A stretch of DNA of 64,000 nt from Carposina sasakii (taxonomy: Eukaryota > Arthropoda > Insecta > Lepidoptera > Carposinidae), in the NCBI GenBank assembly GCA_014607495.2, contig CP053169.1, positions 4,092,001-4,156,000 on the forward strand, in the 5' to 3' direction. A model generated the notes under the pieces. It saw only the letters and a list, made by a program, of their open reading frames with translations. It was not told the DNA's origin and made no database searches. Both the position numbers and the translations under genes were made by a program. This document shows, piece after piece, positions 1-12,392 of this stretch. Numbering within the stretch: position 1 is the first letter of the stretch; the number at the start of each line of letters is the position of its first letter.

Positions 1-350
1 ATATGTATAGATATGTATACATACATACATGATACACACATGGCTATGGTTCGCAAGAATGGGGTAGCTAGAACAGCAGGACCGCGGAAGAAATCTTATA
101 GCCACGTTTAGTACAGTGGGGTCAGATGTTAAAGATCGGTGACAAGTTGCTAGCTTATCGCCTACGCCCGAGTTCGTCAGTCGCTTCTAACGACATCCAC
201 AGATGGCAATGCAGCCGATGTAATCGTCAGCCTATTGCAGTCCACCGCTGGACGTAGGTCTCCCCCAGAGCATGCCACAAGGCTCGATCTCCGGTTTTTG
301 CCATCCAGTCTCTACCAGCCGCCCTCTTTCAGTCCATTCTAGTCTAACCC
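1..350 (+). repeat. Fragments of dispersed lepidopteran repeats
   Basis: The stretch carries two phrases that recur across the window. One is 'aatggggtagc' with a following glycine/lysine-like 'GCAGGACC' block (also near 5780, 14345, 20935 and 57177). The other is 'GCCTATTGCAGTCCAC' near 230-250 (also near 6696 and 17828). Such blocks are typical 3' parts of moth non-LTR retrotransposons or derived nonautonomous repeats. No intact reading frame is convincing. 351-1282 has no recognised gene; a 108-codon open frame at 272-598 has no recognised domain. Confidence 0.5.
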
Positions 351-1282
351 CGCATCAGGACAGGACCTATATTTTCTCTATGAAAATGCCTCTATCAAGT
401 ATGCTATTACTTGATTCATGTAATGATAACACCGGAAGCGATGTTCATGGGTTCGAAACTGACGACAATGCAAATCATCTAATTGCAGTGCATCGTCATG
501 CCATAAAGAACGTGGCTTTACGTAACACATACAGGTGGTCACATACTGGTCATTTACATTTTGTGAACAACTATGGAGAGAATATATTTTTATGGTAGAG
601 ATAGCCCATTACAAAGGCCTAAGCAGTATTGGATTATGTGAACGAGGATATGCGTTTACAGTGATTAACGAGATTACGGATAACAGGGATGAATGGAAGA
701 AAAGTACCTACATATTGCGCCCACTGTAAGTGAATAGGGCAAGAAGATAAAGCCCATGTTTCTAAAATGGGAACACTGATCTAGTTGCCTAACTGCATAC
801 TACTAGGTAGCATTAATTTAGAAGGAGAAAGCTATAGCTTATAACTTAAACTTATATTAAATAAACTATAACTTGCACTGTACAGTTAAACTGGGACTGG
901 CTGGAGAATGAAGGCTTCTCATGGGATCGAATGATCAGATGGTGCCACTACAATACGCATTATATATAATTGTGCATCCAAAATCTGAAGCGACCTTTTA
1001 CGAAGGGAGGGGAAGCGTCAAAAAAATCCTGCTGAGATGACAAGACACGTGTAGAATAGAAATTGTGAAATCACATTGGTCCCACGCTGTGAAAATATCC
1101 GAAGTTTCAAGATTTTTCTTTGTAGTCTTTGAAAAAAATCTTTGTTCAATTTCAAATAAGTAATAATCTCTTATCTAAGCTATAAACTAGTAAAAACAGA
1201 GTTAAACATTTTTATTTTAAAAGTATGAATATTTGGGTTATGGTGATTTTTATATTATCCGGGATTTAACCACGTAAGTAGG

Positions 1283-1778
1283 CAGAGGCGTCTGCTGACA
1301 TTTTTAGATGGGTGTTCACTCCCTTAACGAATGGGATAGTGTAAGTTCAACCGTACACTTATAAAAATTCAGATGACCTAATGAAACACATTAAAGACAA
1401 CCATATCGCGTTCTAACTCGGACTAAGCTACCTCTAGTGGCGGCATACGCGAATTAAAGTGAGTGGCGCTCCAGATAAGGCTAATTTTTCATACGAAATC
1501 TTCTGTTTTACGCGCCGGCTTATGTCGGAATGTCTCTTTCGCACTCATTGAATACAGTACTAGGAATCGTACCAAATTTAGTTTCATTGGAGCTCGATCG
1601 CTAGAGCTCCACTCGATACATAAGATTACAACTTACTTGAGACGAACGCGTAGACACTATTGTATAAACATAGTAGAATTGAAAGATAATTATAAATATA
1701 GAGAAATATAGATTGCCTATGTAATCTTCGTGGGTGGGAGTGCACCGCACCAGCGCTCCTTATGACGAGCCGCCAGTG
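1283..1778. mobile_element. hAT-type MITE with 8-bp target-site duplication
   Basis: The element begins CAGAGGCG and ends CGCCAGTG. It is flanked by identical 8-bp direct repeats TAAGTAGG at 1275-1282 and 1779-1786. An 8-bp duplication and CAGAG-type ends are the hallmark of hAT transposons. It has no transposase, so it is nonautonomous. A second copy lies at 39440-40379; shared blocks include GGCGCTCCAGAT near 1467, GAATCGTACCAAAT near 1564 and GCCTATGTAATCTTC near 1715. Confidence 0.85.
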
Positions 1779-2082
1779 TAAGTAGGTATACATATAAATA
1801 CATGTACAGGTGTAATAACTATGTGTAAAAATTATGGTATTATGACTATTTTTGACAGACATTCTCTACATTTTGCTCTTCTGTTTAGCGGTTTCGTTTA
1901 GAGCAAATTGATAGATCAACAGCTAGGCTTACCTACTATTAGTTAAAAACTTCTGTCAAGCTACCTATAGTATTTTTTACGTATTTTGACAAATAGTAGA
2001 TTAGTTTGACTACTGTTTATAATATAGTACCTATTTGTTTTATTGTCTGTTCACTGTTGGATATCTCCTAACTTTAATAATA

Positions 2083-2220
2083 GGGTCGATTCCGGCAGTC
2101 ACACTTAAACCTAAACCTAATCTTAGTCAGGTCTCTCTCCGTTTTTAACATAAATGGCTGAGAGAGAAAAGGACAGGTAGGACTAATTTTACGTTTAAGG
2201 TGTGACTGCCGGAATCAACC
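2083..2220. mobile_element. Foldback MITE, family GGTCGATTCCGGCAGTC
   Basis: A near-perfect inverted repeat. The left arm GGTCGATTCCGGCAGTCACA is mirrored by a right arm ending TGTGACTGCCGGAATCAACC, with a short central segment. Related copies are at 49178-49323 and 62598-62727, with truncated ones near 54899-54941 and 46600-46702. Short AT-rich repeats flank it, but the exact target duplication is unclear. Confidence 0.8.
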
Positions 2221-5060
2221 ATAATATTTTCCTAATGCGGGTTGATTGTTGCGTGGGACGCCCCATAGCGGATGACATTGATCATGAACATGAACGTAAC
2301 AGATAACATTCTAGTTATACATAGATAGCAATGTAAGGGAATTCACATTGAAAATGAAATGAATGCGAATTGCCCCATCTAGGCATACAAGAATTTAAGT
2401 TCAAAATGTTTAAAATGGCGAAGGCCTTAAGTGACAGATACGGCTTTATGCTATCGTCACATCATCCAAGTTATTTTTCATAATTTTTGGAGCCCAAACG
2501 TATCAAATTGAATCTATACAACGTAGTTCCCGAGATAGATGTAACTTAATCATGTCTTTTTTTACTTAAAAAGCCAGATTTTTATCACATTAATAAATTC
2601 CAACATAATCATAATCTTGAGTACATCTTTAAGGGTATTCCGCTATGTCCTATGGCTTTCCTATTTTGGGCACACAGCCGTTTTAATATGTACCTATGCA
2701 TTAATTACTTTCACGATTTCAACCAATAAAATAAATATTTTACAATGTCATAAACACCTCTAACAGCTGTAGGATGGTCGTGCCTATAAAATATACATCA
2801 CGACGTACACTCTCCCTCAAAACAATAAGATTCTTATTCTACATATATTGTAGAAAAAGTTTATTGTATAGGTGTTTCTAACATAGAGGTATTCCAGTCT
2901 TCCTGCATTTATGATACAGAGATCAGAAGATTTTGCCTCTCATTTTTCAATATTTGGGCAAGCTAGAAGGAAGTACATGAAAATTTTTGTTAAACCATCT
3001 AAGAGTTAAACTTTTTGTCTTATATTTTTAACCCGGATAATTTCGACATATTGTTTTTTTCTGCAGTTCCACGCAGACGAAGTCGCGGGCGTCCACTAGT
3101 TCATACATATTTTTTTTGTAAATACTTACCTATCAAAAAAAAATTTACTACGTTTTACTATCGAAAGAACATGAGAATATTCCTTACTGAAAGTTTTTAT
3201 TGAATATCCAGCACGTGTTTTGCTTCGAATTATCGTCATCCGAGATGTTAGCTTTAGCTTACTTTTCATACATACAACATTACGATCTTTCTACAATATT
3301 TTGACTTGGTGTAAAACAGTCTGTATAGAACATTATTTCAACATCGGTCTGATCTAGTGTTTATGGTTTGTAAAAGCAGAACAGTAAAACATTTCAAACC
3401 ATGAATCAAGGGCAGAGAGAAGGCGGACTAAAAAGGTACATCATATCGAGGGGTAATATGCAAAGGGGCAAAGTGGGTTACGCACCACAATGGCCGATAT
3501 TGAGTTATATACTTAAATTTACTTACTTTAAGTTACTCGTAAAGTTACTTTAATTTTTTGTTCCCAAAATAGGGTCCCCAGAACTGCGGGATCACGAAGG
3601 AGAAATTACAGCCACGTTTAGATGGACAAATTCAGAGGTAAAAGTTCAGTGAGACCAGGATAACAAAGTATGCTCATTGAGGCTGAGCTGGGTCTCTGAT
3701 AGGCAAATGGTGGACAGTCGACATTGGTCGTAAGTCAAATCCTAACTCAGAAAGGTGTATTCTTCTACAGGCTTGGTCCAATAACATAAAGTCCGTCGAC
3801 GATTTTACTTTGTAGGTATCAAGAAACGCCATGAACCAATAGGACATATGGCTTAGTTTAGTTATGTCGTACTGGCGGATCCCACGGTTTCGTAAAATTT
3901 AGAATTCCCGTTCCTGTAAAAATTTCGGGCAATCCTTTTTTAGTGGATCCCTACACCATAATAGCTATCTGAATGCCAAATGTCAACCCAATCAGTTTAG
4001 TAGTTTGGGCTGCGTATGGATCTGTGATATTACGAAGAAGACAACTTACTCCCACACTGTACAAAATTGTGGAATCACCAAGTTTGGACAACCCACAACC
4101 AAATAAACATAACGCAGTACCCTCTACTAATAATTATCACATCATCAGACAAACTTTATTTATACTCAGACATAATAAACAGCAAGGTTAAAAGAACACT
4201 ACTTAATTACGAAAAACTAGCATCGCCTGTTACTACGCCGATAAAATTATGCCACACATAAAAAAATATACATAAGAAATGCAATTTTAGGTGTAGGTAA
4301 TATCTAGCCCCACACTCCCCACAGCAAGTAAGATTTACCTATGTTATTTTATTACACAAGAATTTAAACATTGTTTATACTAAACATTGCCTAAATTTGA
4401 AAGATATGCCAAATTTTGCTGACAAATGTCATTTTGAACCACTGTCTATCTTTAGACGCGGTCTAAGATCTTGTATCTATCTACTATAAAAGCATCCATG
4501 ACTCTGAAAGAAATATAGCACCATTAATTTATATATTTATAACAGTACACGTATACCTACCTATAAAGCAAGGTGTGTTAAGTAATTTATGAGGATGACT
4601 GTACTTTATGTCTTTAAAGAGTCACCTACCCAAATAGCTATGTAAGAAGCACGTGTTGATGATTAATTAATAAATTATAAGATATGTAGATACTTAAATA
4701 TTTACCTAATTTGTTTTGCGTTAAAAGAACATTATAGGTAACTGTGTATGAGATACAATCAGCAGTTCACACTCGAGTATCTAATTGAATTAAAATAAGA
4801 GAAATGTGTATTTATAAAAACCTACCTAGGCCTACTGTCGTTAGCAGAGAAAGAGAAAAACTTAAAAAAAAACATATTAACTACTAATTTTGTCCCAAAA
4901 ACTTTATCAATCGAACTATAATTTATTTTATTATGTTCAAGAGACACAAACAGTACTACATATAATAACAAAAATAAATTTACAATATTAAGTAAACACC
5001 AGCAAAGTGTAATTTAAAAAAAATACTAAAATAGGTACATAAAGAACCTACTATTCCTAC
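2221..5060. other. Intergenic, no gene recognised
   Basis: AT-rich sequence without a supported coding region or RNA gene. The only identifiable item is a minus-strand fragment at about 3030-3105 of the dispersed repeat ending in CGCGGGCGTCCACTAG. Open frames of 60-72 codons (for example 3973-4191) have no domain and no splice context. Confidence 0.5.
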
Positions 5061-5065
5061 TACTC

Positions 5066-5340
5066 CGTCCGCGTGGACTACAGAGAAAGAAAATGTCGAA
5101 ATTATCCGGGATAAAACCTGTCACAATGTATTCCTGAAAACTGCATCGAAATCGGTTCAGCCATTTCTGAGATTAGCGTGCACAAACGCACAGACAAACC
5201 GACAAACAGACAAAAATTTCGAAAATCATTCTTATGGGTGACTACTGCGTTGATAAAGGTCTCCTGTAATATTTTTTCTCATACCTATATACGAGTATCT
5301 TCCATGTTCAGACAGCGATCCGTTACATTTTTATTATATG
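5066..5340 (+). repeat. SINE/LINE-like dispersed repeat (GTCCGCGTGGACTACAG family)
   Basis: Starts near GTCCGCGTGGACTACAGA and runs through 'AAATTATCCGGGATAAAA', 'CTGCATCGAAATCGGTTCAG' and 'GCGTGCACAAACGCACAGAC' to 'TTATTATATGTATAG'. The same order of blocks occurs at 19763-20120 (+), 31950-32257 (-), 46365-46583 (-), 50341-50565 (+) and 53455-53650 (+). It is an abundant nonautonomous repeat, and any open frame in it is repeat-derived. Confidence 0.7.
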
Positions 5341-5988
5341 TATAGATTATTATCCATTTCCTCTGTATAAATCCAATAAATAACTAAGGATACAGGAAGA
5401 ACGAATAAGCCTTGTATCAAAGTGCCTATTTAAATATTGCATATCAGGTTTAACTAGTAAGTAGGTAATATTAATCACATCACATAATACTATTTTATAG
5501 GAAACATCGTCTTTTCTACCGATATTAAGCCTGTCTTCGGGATTAAAATATGATCATATTCTTTGCACGAACTTACCTACAAGAAAACACATACCCAATA
5601 GAAAATGCGAGATTATTCTAATAGAGATTTCATCCGGCCAAATACAAACATACTTACATATACATATGTATTGGTACATGTGAGAATATTTAATTTAAAA
5701 AGGTTCCTAGCCAGATATAAATCGTCTAATATAATAACTTATAAAAACATACCTGCATATCCACACGGCTGTATTCCCGAAATGGTGTAGCCAGAACTAC
5801 AGGGGCACAAAGGAGATTACGGCCACGGCCTCGTTCAGCAGATCCCAGGTGGTAAATTATCAGTGACAAGTTTAAGTTTAAGTTGCTAGGAAGCTAACGA
5901 TGTAGAGTGCGTTTAAACTAATAGTTCCTTGGAATGATGGCTCTAGTTTCTATTTAGGCGCTATTTATATTCTGTTACATAAAATGTT

Positions 5989-6211
5989 TCATCATTAAAC
6001 ATTGTGCTGGGGGATTCAGCTTTGTTTACCGAGACTTGGCTAGTGTATAACTATCGGGATGAAAAAATAACGTTGCCAAAAACGTAATTTAATAGAGATG
6101 GTAATTGACCCGATAGCTCAGTTGGTTAGAGCGATGCACGGAATGCGAGAGGTCGTGAGTTCAAATCTCACTCGGGTGAAAATGTGTTTCATTTTGTCAT
6201 TAATATCTATA
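5989..6211 (+). mobile_element. tRNA-like SINE insertion with 12-bp target duplication
   Basis: The insertion is bounded by identical ACATAAAATGTT at 5977-5988 and 6212-6223. Inside, 6110-6178 is a tRNA-like unit: an A-box-like TAGCTCAGTTGG with a GCTC/GAGC D-stem, and a B box GTTCAAATCTC in a GTGAG/CTCAC T-stem. A CCCGA start and TCGGG end make an acceptor-like stem. The anticodon stem pairs poorly, so this is a SINE rather than a working tRNA gene. About 120 bp of conserved SINE sequence precede the tRNA-like unit. Flanks at 5900-5976 and 6224-6290 match 13620-13790, so the SINE sits inside an older repeat. Confidence 0.8.
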
Positions 6212-7017
6212 ACATAAAATGTTGTTAATTCCGAAATAGGAAGCTATCATTTCGGAAAGCATAAAAGTTATCCTGTGAAATGGATTTTACCTTAGATAGC
6301 CGTATGGGCTACTTATAAAGAGGAGTAGACTAATATCGTAACATGGAGGTATGTACTTTATTCCTGAGGGTTAACTTTGGCCCAAAAAACTATTTACCGG
6401 CCCGCCCAAGTTCTCCTACTCTGCCTCACTTCATCTAAGATCGCCATAGACGACACGAAATTATACAAAAGATGTGAACTGTGTATGTTAATGCTACCTA
6501 GTTGTTATAGAGTAAATAAAAATGCTATAATAATAATATCTACCATCTCGTCATACAAATTATACCTTTTGGACACACTGTCTCACTTCAGACACACTTT
6601 ATAGTAATTCATGTGGGTTTGAGGCCACGCGGTGCCCTTCACGGTAAATAATAAATCTAAGTAGGTAAGTTATTGTTGAATATACCTTCTTCTTTAGCCT
6701 ATTGCAGTCCACTGCAGAACGTAGGCCTCCCCCAGGGCACGCTACAAGGCTACTGCCACAGGGGGGTTTTGCTCATAGTCACCACGCTGGGCAGGCGGGT
6801 TGGTGGTACAAACTATACTCTGACAGCACCACGCGTGTGTTATGTGTGTAATAAACCTTATTTAGTTTTAAAAAAACCAGAAACAGAAAACACCAGACTG
6901 TGTAAAAGTTTTGACCGAGTATTAGGTACTCTCACGACTAAGGCGATTATCGCACTGCTGCCACGCACCATGCAGCGTAGCGCGTGAATGCATTTTCTAA
7001 CGTCCTATCAACCTATC

Positions 7018-7800
7018 AACAACAAAGAATGAATTGCAGATGACTCAATGACCTGGATAAGCAAAGCCAAAAAGTAGGACTTATTATGAACGCAGAAAAA
7101 ACAAAATGTATGACAAATGGGATCCAAGAACCAATCGTTATCAATAAGACCTTAATAGACTATGTGAATGAATACACATATTTAGGACAAACTATATCAC
7201 CAGCAGACTCAACCGAAATTGAAATAGAAACCAGAATCGGAAAATCTTGGAAATGCTACTGGAACCTGAAAGAAGTCATGAAAAATAAAGGTAACATAGC
7301 CATCAAACGAAAGCTTTTTAACACTTGTGTTCTGCCTGTCCTAACCTATGGCTTCCAAACATGGGCCCTTACCAAAACCCAAGTAAAGAAACTACAAACA
7401 TGCCATTATGCGATGTAAAGGAGAATTTTAGGAAAAAAGCTATCGGATAGGATAAGAATAGAAACTATTAAGAGTACCACAAAAACAAAAGATGTTTCAA
7501 AAACCATAAATAAATTGAATTGGAGATGGGCTGGACATACAATAAGGGGAAATGATAAATGGTCCAAGATTGAATGATGAATATCAATGAACTGGTATCC
7601 AAGGTACATGACAAGGAAGAGAGGGAGACCCATTAGACGATGGGATGGACAGTATTAAGGCAGTGGCTGGAGGCACCTGGACCAGGAAGGCGAGAGACAG
7701 GGAAAAGTGAAAACAATTGGAGGAGGCCTTTGTCAAAGGACAAACAGATGTGGATGTTACATAGATATACCATAATATAATGTAACCATTTCTGAATAAA
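7018..7800 (+). pseudogene. 3' end of a non-LTR retrotransposon reverse transcriptase, decayed
   Basis: The open frame 7086-7418 reads MNAEKTKCMTNG, YTYLGQTIS, KRKLFNTCVLPVLTYG and QTWALTKTQ. These are hallmark phrases of the thumb/connection end of RTE-like non-LTR reverse transcriptases (the YLG and VLPVLTYG(C)xTW motifs). After a stop it continues in other frames with RRILGKKLSDRIRIETIK and LNWRWAGHTIRG, then LEEAFVKGQTDV near 7730. Stops and frame changes show it is dead. The catalytic FADD core and the endonuclease are missing, so this is a 5'-truncated copy, as is usual for target-primed insertion. Confidence 0.85.
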
Positions 7801-8114
7801 GGCTATTAGTAGGATTGTAATGGTGAAAGAATTTTTCAAATTGCCAAATATGTTACAAGTCTCTAATTCTAAACATGTAATCAAAGCTTTTCTCTTTGTA
7901 ATATTGGTGTGGAAATGTATATTTTTGGCAAATATCTATAAATCAAAGCATCCTGTTTGATATTTACTGGTAACATTTTTATAGTAGCCATAGGGAAATA
8001 GATTGTAAAATGTGGATAAAAAAGAATGTTAAATATTTTATACATAATCAATTTGACATGGCTTAATTAGAATTTCTTACATTGTTATTGTACTAGCTGT
8101 TATCAGAAAAACAC

Positions 8115-9336
8115 CAGCATTTTATTTCTTCTTTAGTGGAACTTAATCTAAACAAATAATTTAACAAGAGTGACTTTCATTAAATTACCTTTGTATAAGG
8201 GCAAGTACCTACATTGTTATTTAAGTTTTACTTGATAGTACAGTATGATAATCAAGGGCGGATCCAGCTTTGGCGCCAGGAGGGGGTCACATAGTCGTGG
8301 TCAAGTCAAGAACTTATAATTTAATTTGATAACAATAGATACAAGTAGAAGTAGGTATATATATATATATATTTATATATGTACGTAAGTACTGTACTCA
8401 AAAATATTTATTCTATATTGTACACTTGAAAAACTTAACTGCAGAAAAAACAGCCTATGTGTTAATCCAGGGTGTCAGCTAACTCCATCCAAAAGCATCA
8501 TGGTAATGCTGATGCAGGTGAAGCGAACGATAATTATTAGCCATTTTCTACTATTAAAGCTTCGATTATTTCTTTGTAAAAAATTGCATTTTTACTATTA
8601 TATTTTATTATTCTCACACAAAATTTTGTGTTAGGCCAGAGGCCCCGTTGTGAGGTAGGTACGGCTGATGCGGCGCAGCCACGTCCCTAATACATAGATC
8701 AGGAGCGCGGAATGTGAGGGTGGTGAAAAGGGCAGCGCTTCCGGCCCCACCGGGCCACTAGTTGTTGTTTGGCCCATGTATATATTCCAAACATTGTAAG
8801 AAACTTCGAATCCCGTTCTATGCATTCGATTGTGGTTCTCTCCTTCCGATAGATGGCTCCGCTACATTACTCCCCTTCCAGACCGGAGGTCGAATCTTCG
8901 GCAGCACCCAGCGTGTATTTTCACAAGTAATTCGGGTCAGTTCGACCGGAAAGTGTTGCGACGACAGGCGAGATGGCTGGTCGGTTCGACTGGGAACGTG
9001 TTGCGGCGATTGGGAACGTAAGCTGATATTTCTCCGTATGCCGATGCGTGCGTGCATTGCTTCCAGGAAGCTGTATGGCGGCTTCTTATGAATCTACTGT
9101 ACTGGCGTGCTGCTGCTGCTGTCGTGGAAGAAGAGGAGAGGTAGCTGTTATCGATGATGGTGAAGTTCCTGAAGACTGAAGGTTGCGTATGTCCAGTTCA
9201 CAGGGGTCACCAATGTGGGGTTGGTGAAAAGGGAACTTCCGACCCCACCGGGCCACTAGTCAGCATTTTATTTCTTCTTTAGTGGAACTTAATCTAAACA
9301 AATAACTTAACAAGAGTGACTTTCATTAAAATACCG
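8115..9336 (+). repeat. Direct duplication enclosing a 40-bp repeat pair; possible LTR remnant
   Basis: A segment of about 75 bp starting CAGCATTTTATTTCTTC occurs at 8115-8190 and again at 9261-9336 with few changes. Inside it, a block containing GGTGAAAAGGG and CCCCACCGGGCCACTAGT occurs at about 8718-8762 and 9217-9260, 500 bp apart. The phrase 'GGTCACCAATGTGGGG' at 9205-9220 resembles sequence next to primer-binding sites of moth LTR elements, but no gag or pol is present. Duplication by unequal exchange or a recombined LTR are both possible. Frames at 8762-9091 are not convincing genes. Confidence 0.5.
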
Positions 9337-10462
9337 TAGTTTGTAGCGCGGTAAAACTAAGGGCAAAGTACCATAAAATCTGTATGATGTTATTTCATTA
9401 TGTTAGTCGTCCACCTCCTGATCATGTGACAGTTGATGATAATAAAATGTATAAAGAAGTGGTACAGAGTTATTGTACGGATATGGTCTACTTTGATAGT
9501 ATAGAAAAAATGAAAATGAAAGATTAGGCCATGAAGGTATAAAAGAGGAGGTGGGACTATGTAGTGAGTGGTGTGGCAATCGTTAGGCCATGACGTCATG
9601 ATAGGGGCGGAGCTTCAGCGCCAGTGTAACGCAGTAGCTGTAACCGTATTAAAATTACAAAGACACTACAGCTTGAATCAGGGTACTTTATTACTAAAAC
9701 GTAGTATAATATTGCCATCTAGCGATGAGTAATTGCACTAGTAAAACAATCTTGAACCATATTGATAATGAGCAAGTAGTTTGACTAGTCACTACAAGGT
9801 GGTTTCTATGTAAATGAGCAGGACTACAATGTTTAATGCTCCCCTCGTCCATACTTCATCCCCGATCCGCGGCACACTATTTTTGTATGAAAATATACTT
9901 AGCCGTTACTCCTCTTTTATTTCTTCTCCATGGATTAGGCAGAGATGTGATATGTAATGTAAGAAATATAGGCAGTATGGAACTACAGCTACTATCACCA
10001 ATGTAGGCTACCTACCAACAATGTAGGTAATCTAATCATTGGTCTTAAAGTTATGACATGACTGTTTAAAATAGTGTGTTACTTAAATAAATGCTCCCGA
10101 GTGCCTTTTGCGATGACCAAGATGGTTTCAATAGCAATGAGAATTTATTTATTTATGTTTTTTCTAGATTTCAAAGATTTCCTTAGGTAAGCCTTAGTAC
10201 CTACCTACTACTTCAATAAAATTTATAGAGCCGTTCGTTCGTTGTGAAAAGTTACCAATGCTGTGGATGCATGAATGTAAAAATAAGCTATGGCTAATAT
10301 GTACTCAGAAGATACTTACCATTGCGCCTTTGTGTATGTATTCTAAAGTGTACGGTACTTGCAAACAGTGAAGTAAAGTAGAATTACTCTCAGCCCTAAA
10401 ATCTTAAAATAACTCTTCAAAAACTAAATTAACGAAATCAACTTTTTTTTTTTTTTTTTTAG

Positions 10463-11172
10463 TTTTTCCCGAAGGAAAGGCAAGGGGAACTAAGCCCATA
10501 CAGCCATTGTAATTGTAGTATTGTAGTAAATGATTTCTGAATTTATGATGGATGATAATGATGATGATGAATGGAAACGTCGGGAAAATCCTCAAGAACA
10601 AGTGTAAAGTTAGTCAAAATAAAAAAAATATTGCAGAAACAACTTACATGCGCCATGAAGAGCGTAATCCGGCTAAAACTCGGCTTACCTGCGTATAAAA
10701 CATGCACACGCACAGATTCACATCACAAGTAATCATAATATAACTTATCTACAAGAAAACATCACTTTACGGACACATGCGATTTTCACAAGAAAATTAC
10801 ACCTGCACCCTTCCAGCTTTGTGTATGTTTATCCCGAAGGAAAGGCAAGGGGAACTAAGCCCATACAGCCTAATCATTGTTTAGTAAAATGTATTCTGAA
10901 TTTATGATGTGACAATGATGATGAGTGGAAACGTCGGAAAAATCCTCAAGAACGAGTAGTAAAAATCAAAAATAATTACAGAAACAACTTACATGAGCCC
11001 ATGAAGAGATCGTATTCCGACTTAGTTTTACTCACCTGCATATAAAACCATAACTAGATTCACATAACAAGTAATTACTTATACCAAAAAACATCACTTA
11101 CGGACACATGCAAGCCATTTACAAATAAATTTTGATTTTCACAAGAATATTACACCCGCTCCTTTCCAGCTT
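10463..11172. repeat. Two-copy tandem duplication, unit about 350 bp
   Basis: CCCGAAGGAAAGGCAAGGGG at about 10467 recurs at about 10834. The downstream blocks follow in the same order in both: TTCTGAATTTATGATG, AAACGTCGG, AATCCTCAAGAAC, CAGAAACAACTTACATG, CATGAAGAG, ATAAAAC, CATCACTT(T)ACGGACACATG and the TTCCAGCTT end. Copies have diverged by substitutions and small indels. Read on the minus strand, each copy keeps a splice-donor-like CAGGTAAG or CAGGTGAGT. No protein is recognisable. Confidence 0.75.
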
Positions 11173-11660
11173 TTCCCGCCGAATCGCAACCAAACAAAAT
11201 CACAGCACAGCTGATCAAACAAAAGCAAACCACCTGCAAAAATAAACAATTGTTCCGAAACATTACATTTTGACGGATATTATACAAATCCTGTTAGTTA
11301 TTAGCCTTTATTTTGTTTAGTATTTTTAATTTTATCTTTATTTCATGGAGATCATGTATGCACCTATATATTTTATTTAATAAAGTTATTCTTCCCTATC
11401 CCGTATACAATTTTATAACATTTCCAATATTTTTTATTCCTTAAGGTAGACAAATATTAAATTTTTGAACGTACCTTTCTTTTTTTAAAGTTAAATGTCA
11501 AAGGAGGCAAATGAAACTATGTTTATAAAGCCACTATCTTTAGTACAATAAAATGATAGAGATGAGCGATATTGATGATAAAGATACACAACTAACTTGT
11601 ACAAGGACCTTGCATCGCCCCTTTGTAGCTTGATTGAGCTTATTTTTAGAGTTCCTGAGT

Positions 11661-12392
11661 AGGGTATGCAATCCCGCAACAAAATTTTGCGATCCTGCTA
11701 TTTGCGGAATCTAGCATGTTTCTGAAAGTCATTGAGAAAAGAGAGAAATCCTGTATCATAAACAGGGATTTGGTATCTCCTCTATCATAAATGCATCTAG
11801 AATAAAAATAAAACAAAAAAATATTATTAAAATTATGTATTGAGAGGTTAATAAAGATATAATAAAAGAATAAAAATTATTACAATGAGACAATAGGTAG
11901 TTTAGGCATTATTTTGAAAGTAACTGCGAATAAAACATAGCATCGTAGCATGTAAAACATAGAGTCTTGTCTGCCAAACGACTCCTAATTTTACCTACAT
12001 GCCAGATAACCAGCAGCAGAAAACGCTCGTTCTGCTTCCACGCTTGTGGGTACAACTGTTAATAAAGCGTTGTAGGCAAATTGAATATATTCGCCTTTTA
12101 ATCCACCAAACTGAAACAAATTCATTTCCTTCTTAATCAAAATTTCGAGAGAATTAACTCCAGAATGAGTGCGACAAGCAGTTTTAAAACTCGATAGAGT
12201 TTCTTCAAGTTCATCTCGAAGAGACATCGGTTCAGGCTTCGTAGTTGTCGTAGAACAACACATGGCGTTTATCGTTGCGCAGTCCCGCTAATCCCGCGGG
12301 ATCCCGCTCGATTTATGTGCGGGACTGGTCCCGCAAAAATAGTCCGGGATCCTGGTATTTCGGGATCTGGTATCCCGGTATTGCATTCCCTC
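11661..12392 (-). mobile_element. Internally deleted hAT transposon
   Basis: Ends are inverted: AGGGTATGCAATCCCG on the left and CGGTATTGCATTCCCT on the right. They lie between TCCTGAGT at 11653-11660 and the same 8 bp at 12393-12400; the exact end is uncertain by one base. Additional CCCGC-rich subterminal repeats lie at 12285-12380. The 8-bp duplication plus the internal hAT transposase remnant identify the superfamily. At 0.73 kb it has lost the catalytic core. Confidence 0.85.
11991..12263 (-). pseudogene. hAT transposase C-terminal dimerisation domain remnant
   Basis: The 90-codon frame ends in PTSVEAERAFSAAGYLACR. This is the conserved C-terminal motif of the hAT dimerisation domain (family form P-x-S-x-x-x-E-R-x-F-S-x-x-G). 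Upstream residues such as MNLFQFGG and AYNALLTVVP fit the domain's start. The BED zinc finger and the RNase H-like catalytic region are absent. It lies inside the hAT element 11661-12392 and is read on the minus strand. It is expected to be non-functional. Confidence 0.85.

Noticed and set aside
272..598. A 108-codon protein gene
   Set aside because: The first part overlaps a dispersed repeat, and no domain, splice sites or support was seen.
6110..6178. A functional tRNA gene
   Set aside because: A and B boxes and T-stem are good, but the anticodon stem mispairs and the unit lies inside a repeat with a target duplication; similar units occur at 38860, 61010, 61330 and 62780.
8762..9091. Plus-strand 109-codon gene
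   Set aside because: Open only because the local sequence is GC-rich; a competing frame on the other strand is equally open, and it lies inside a duplicated repeat.
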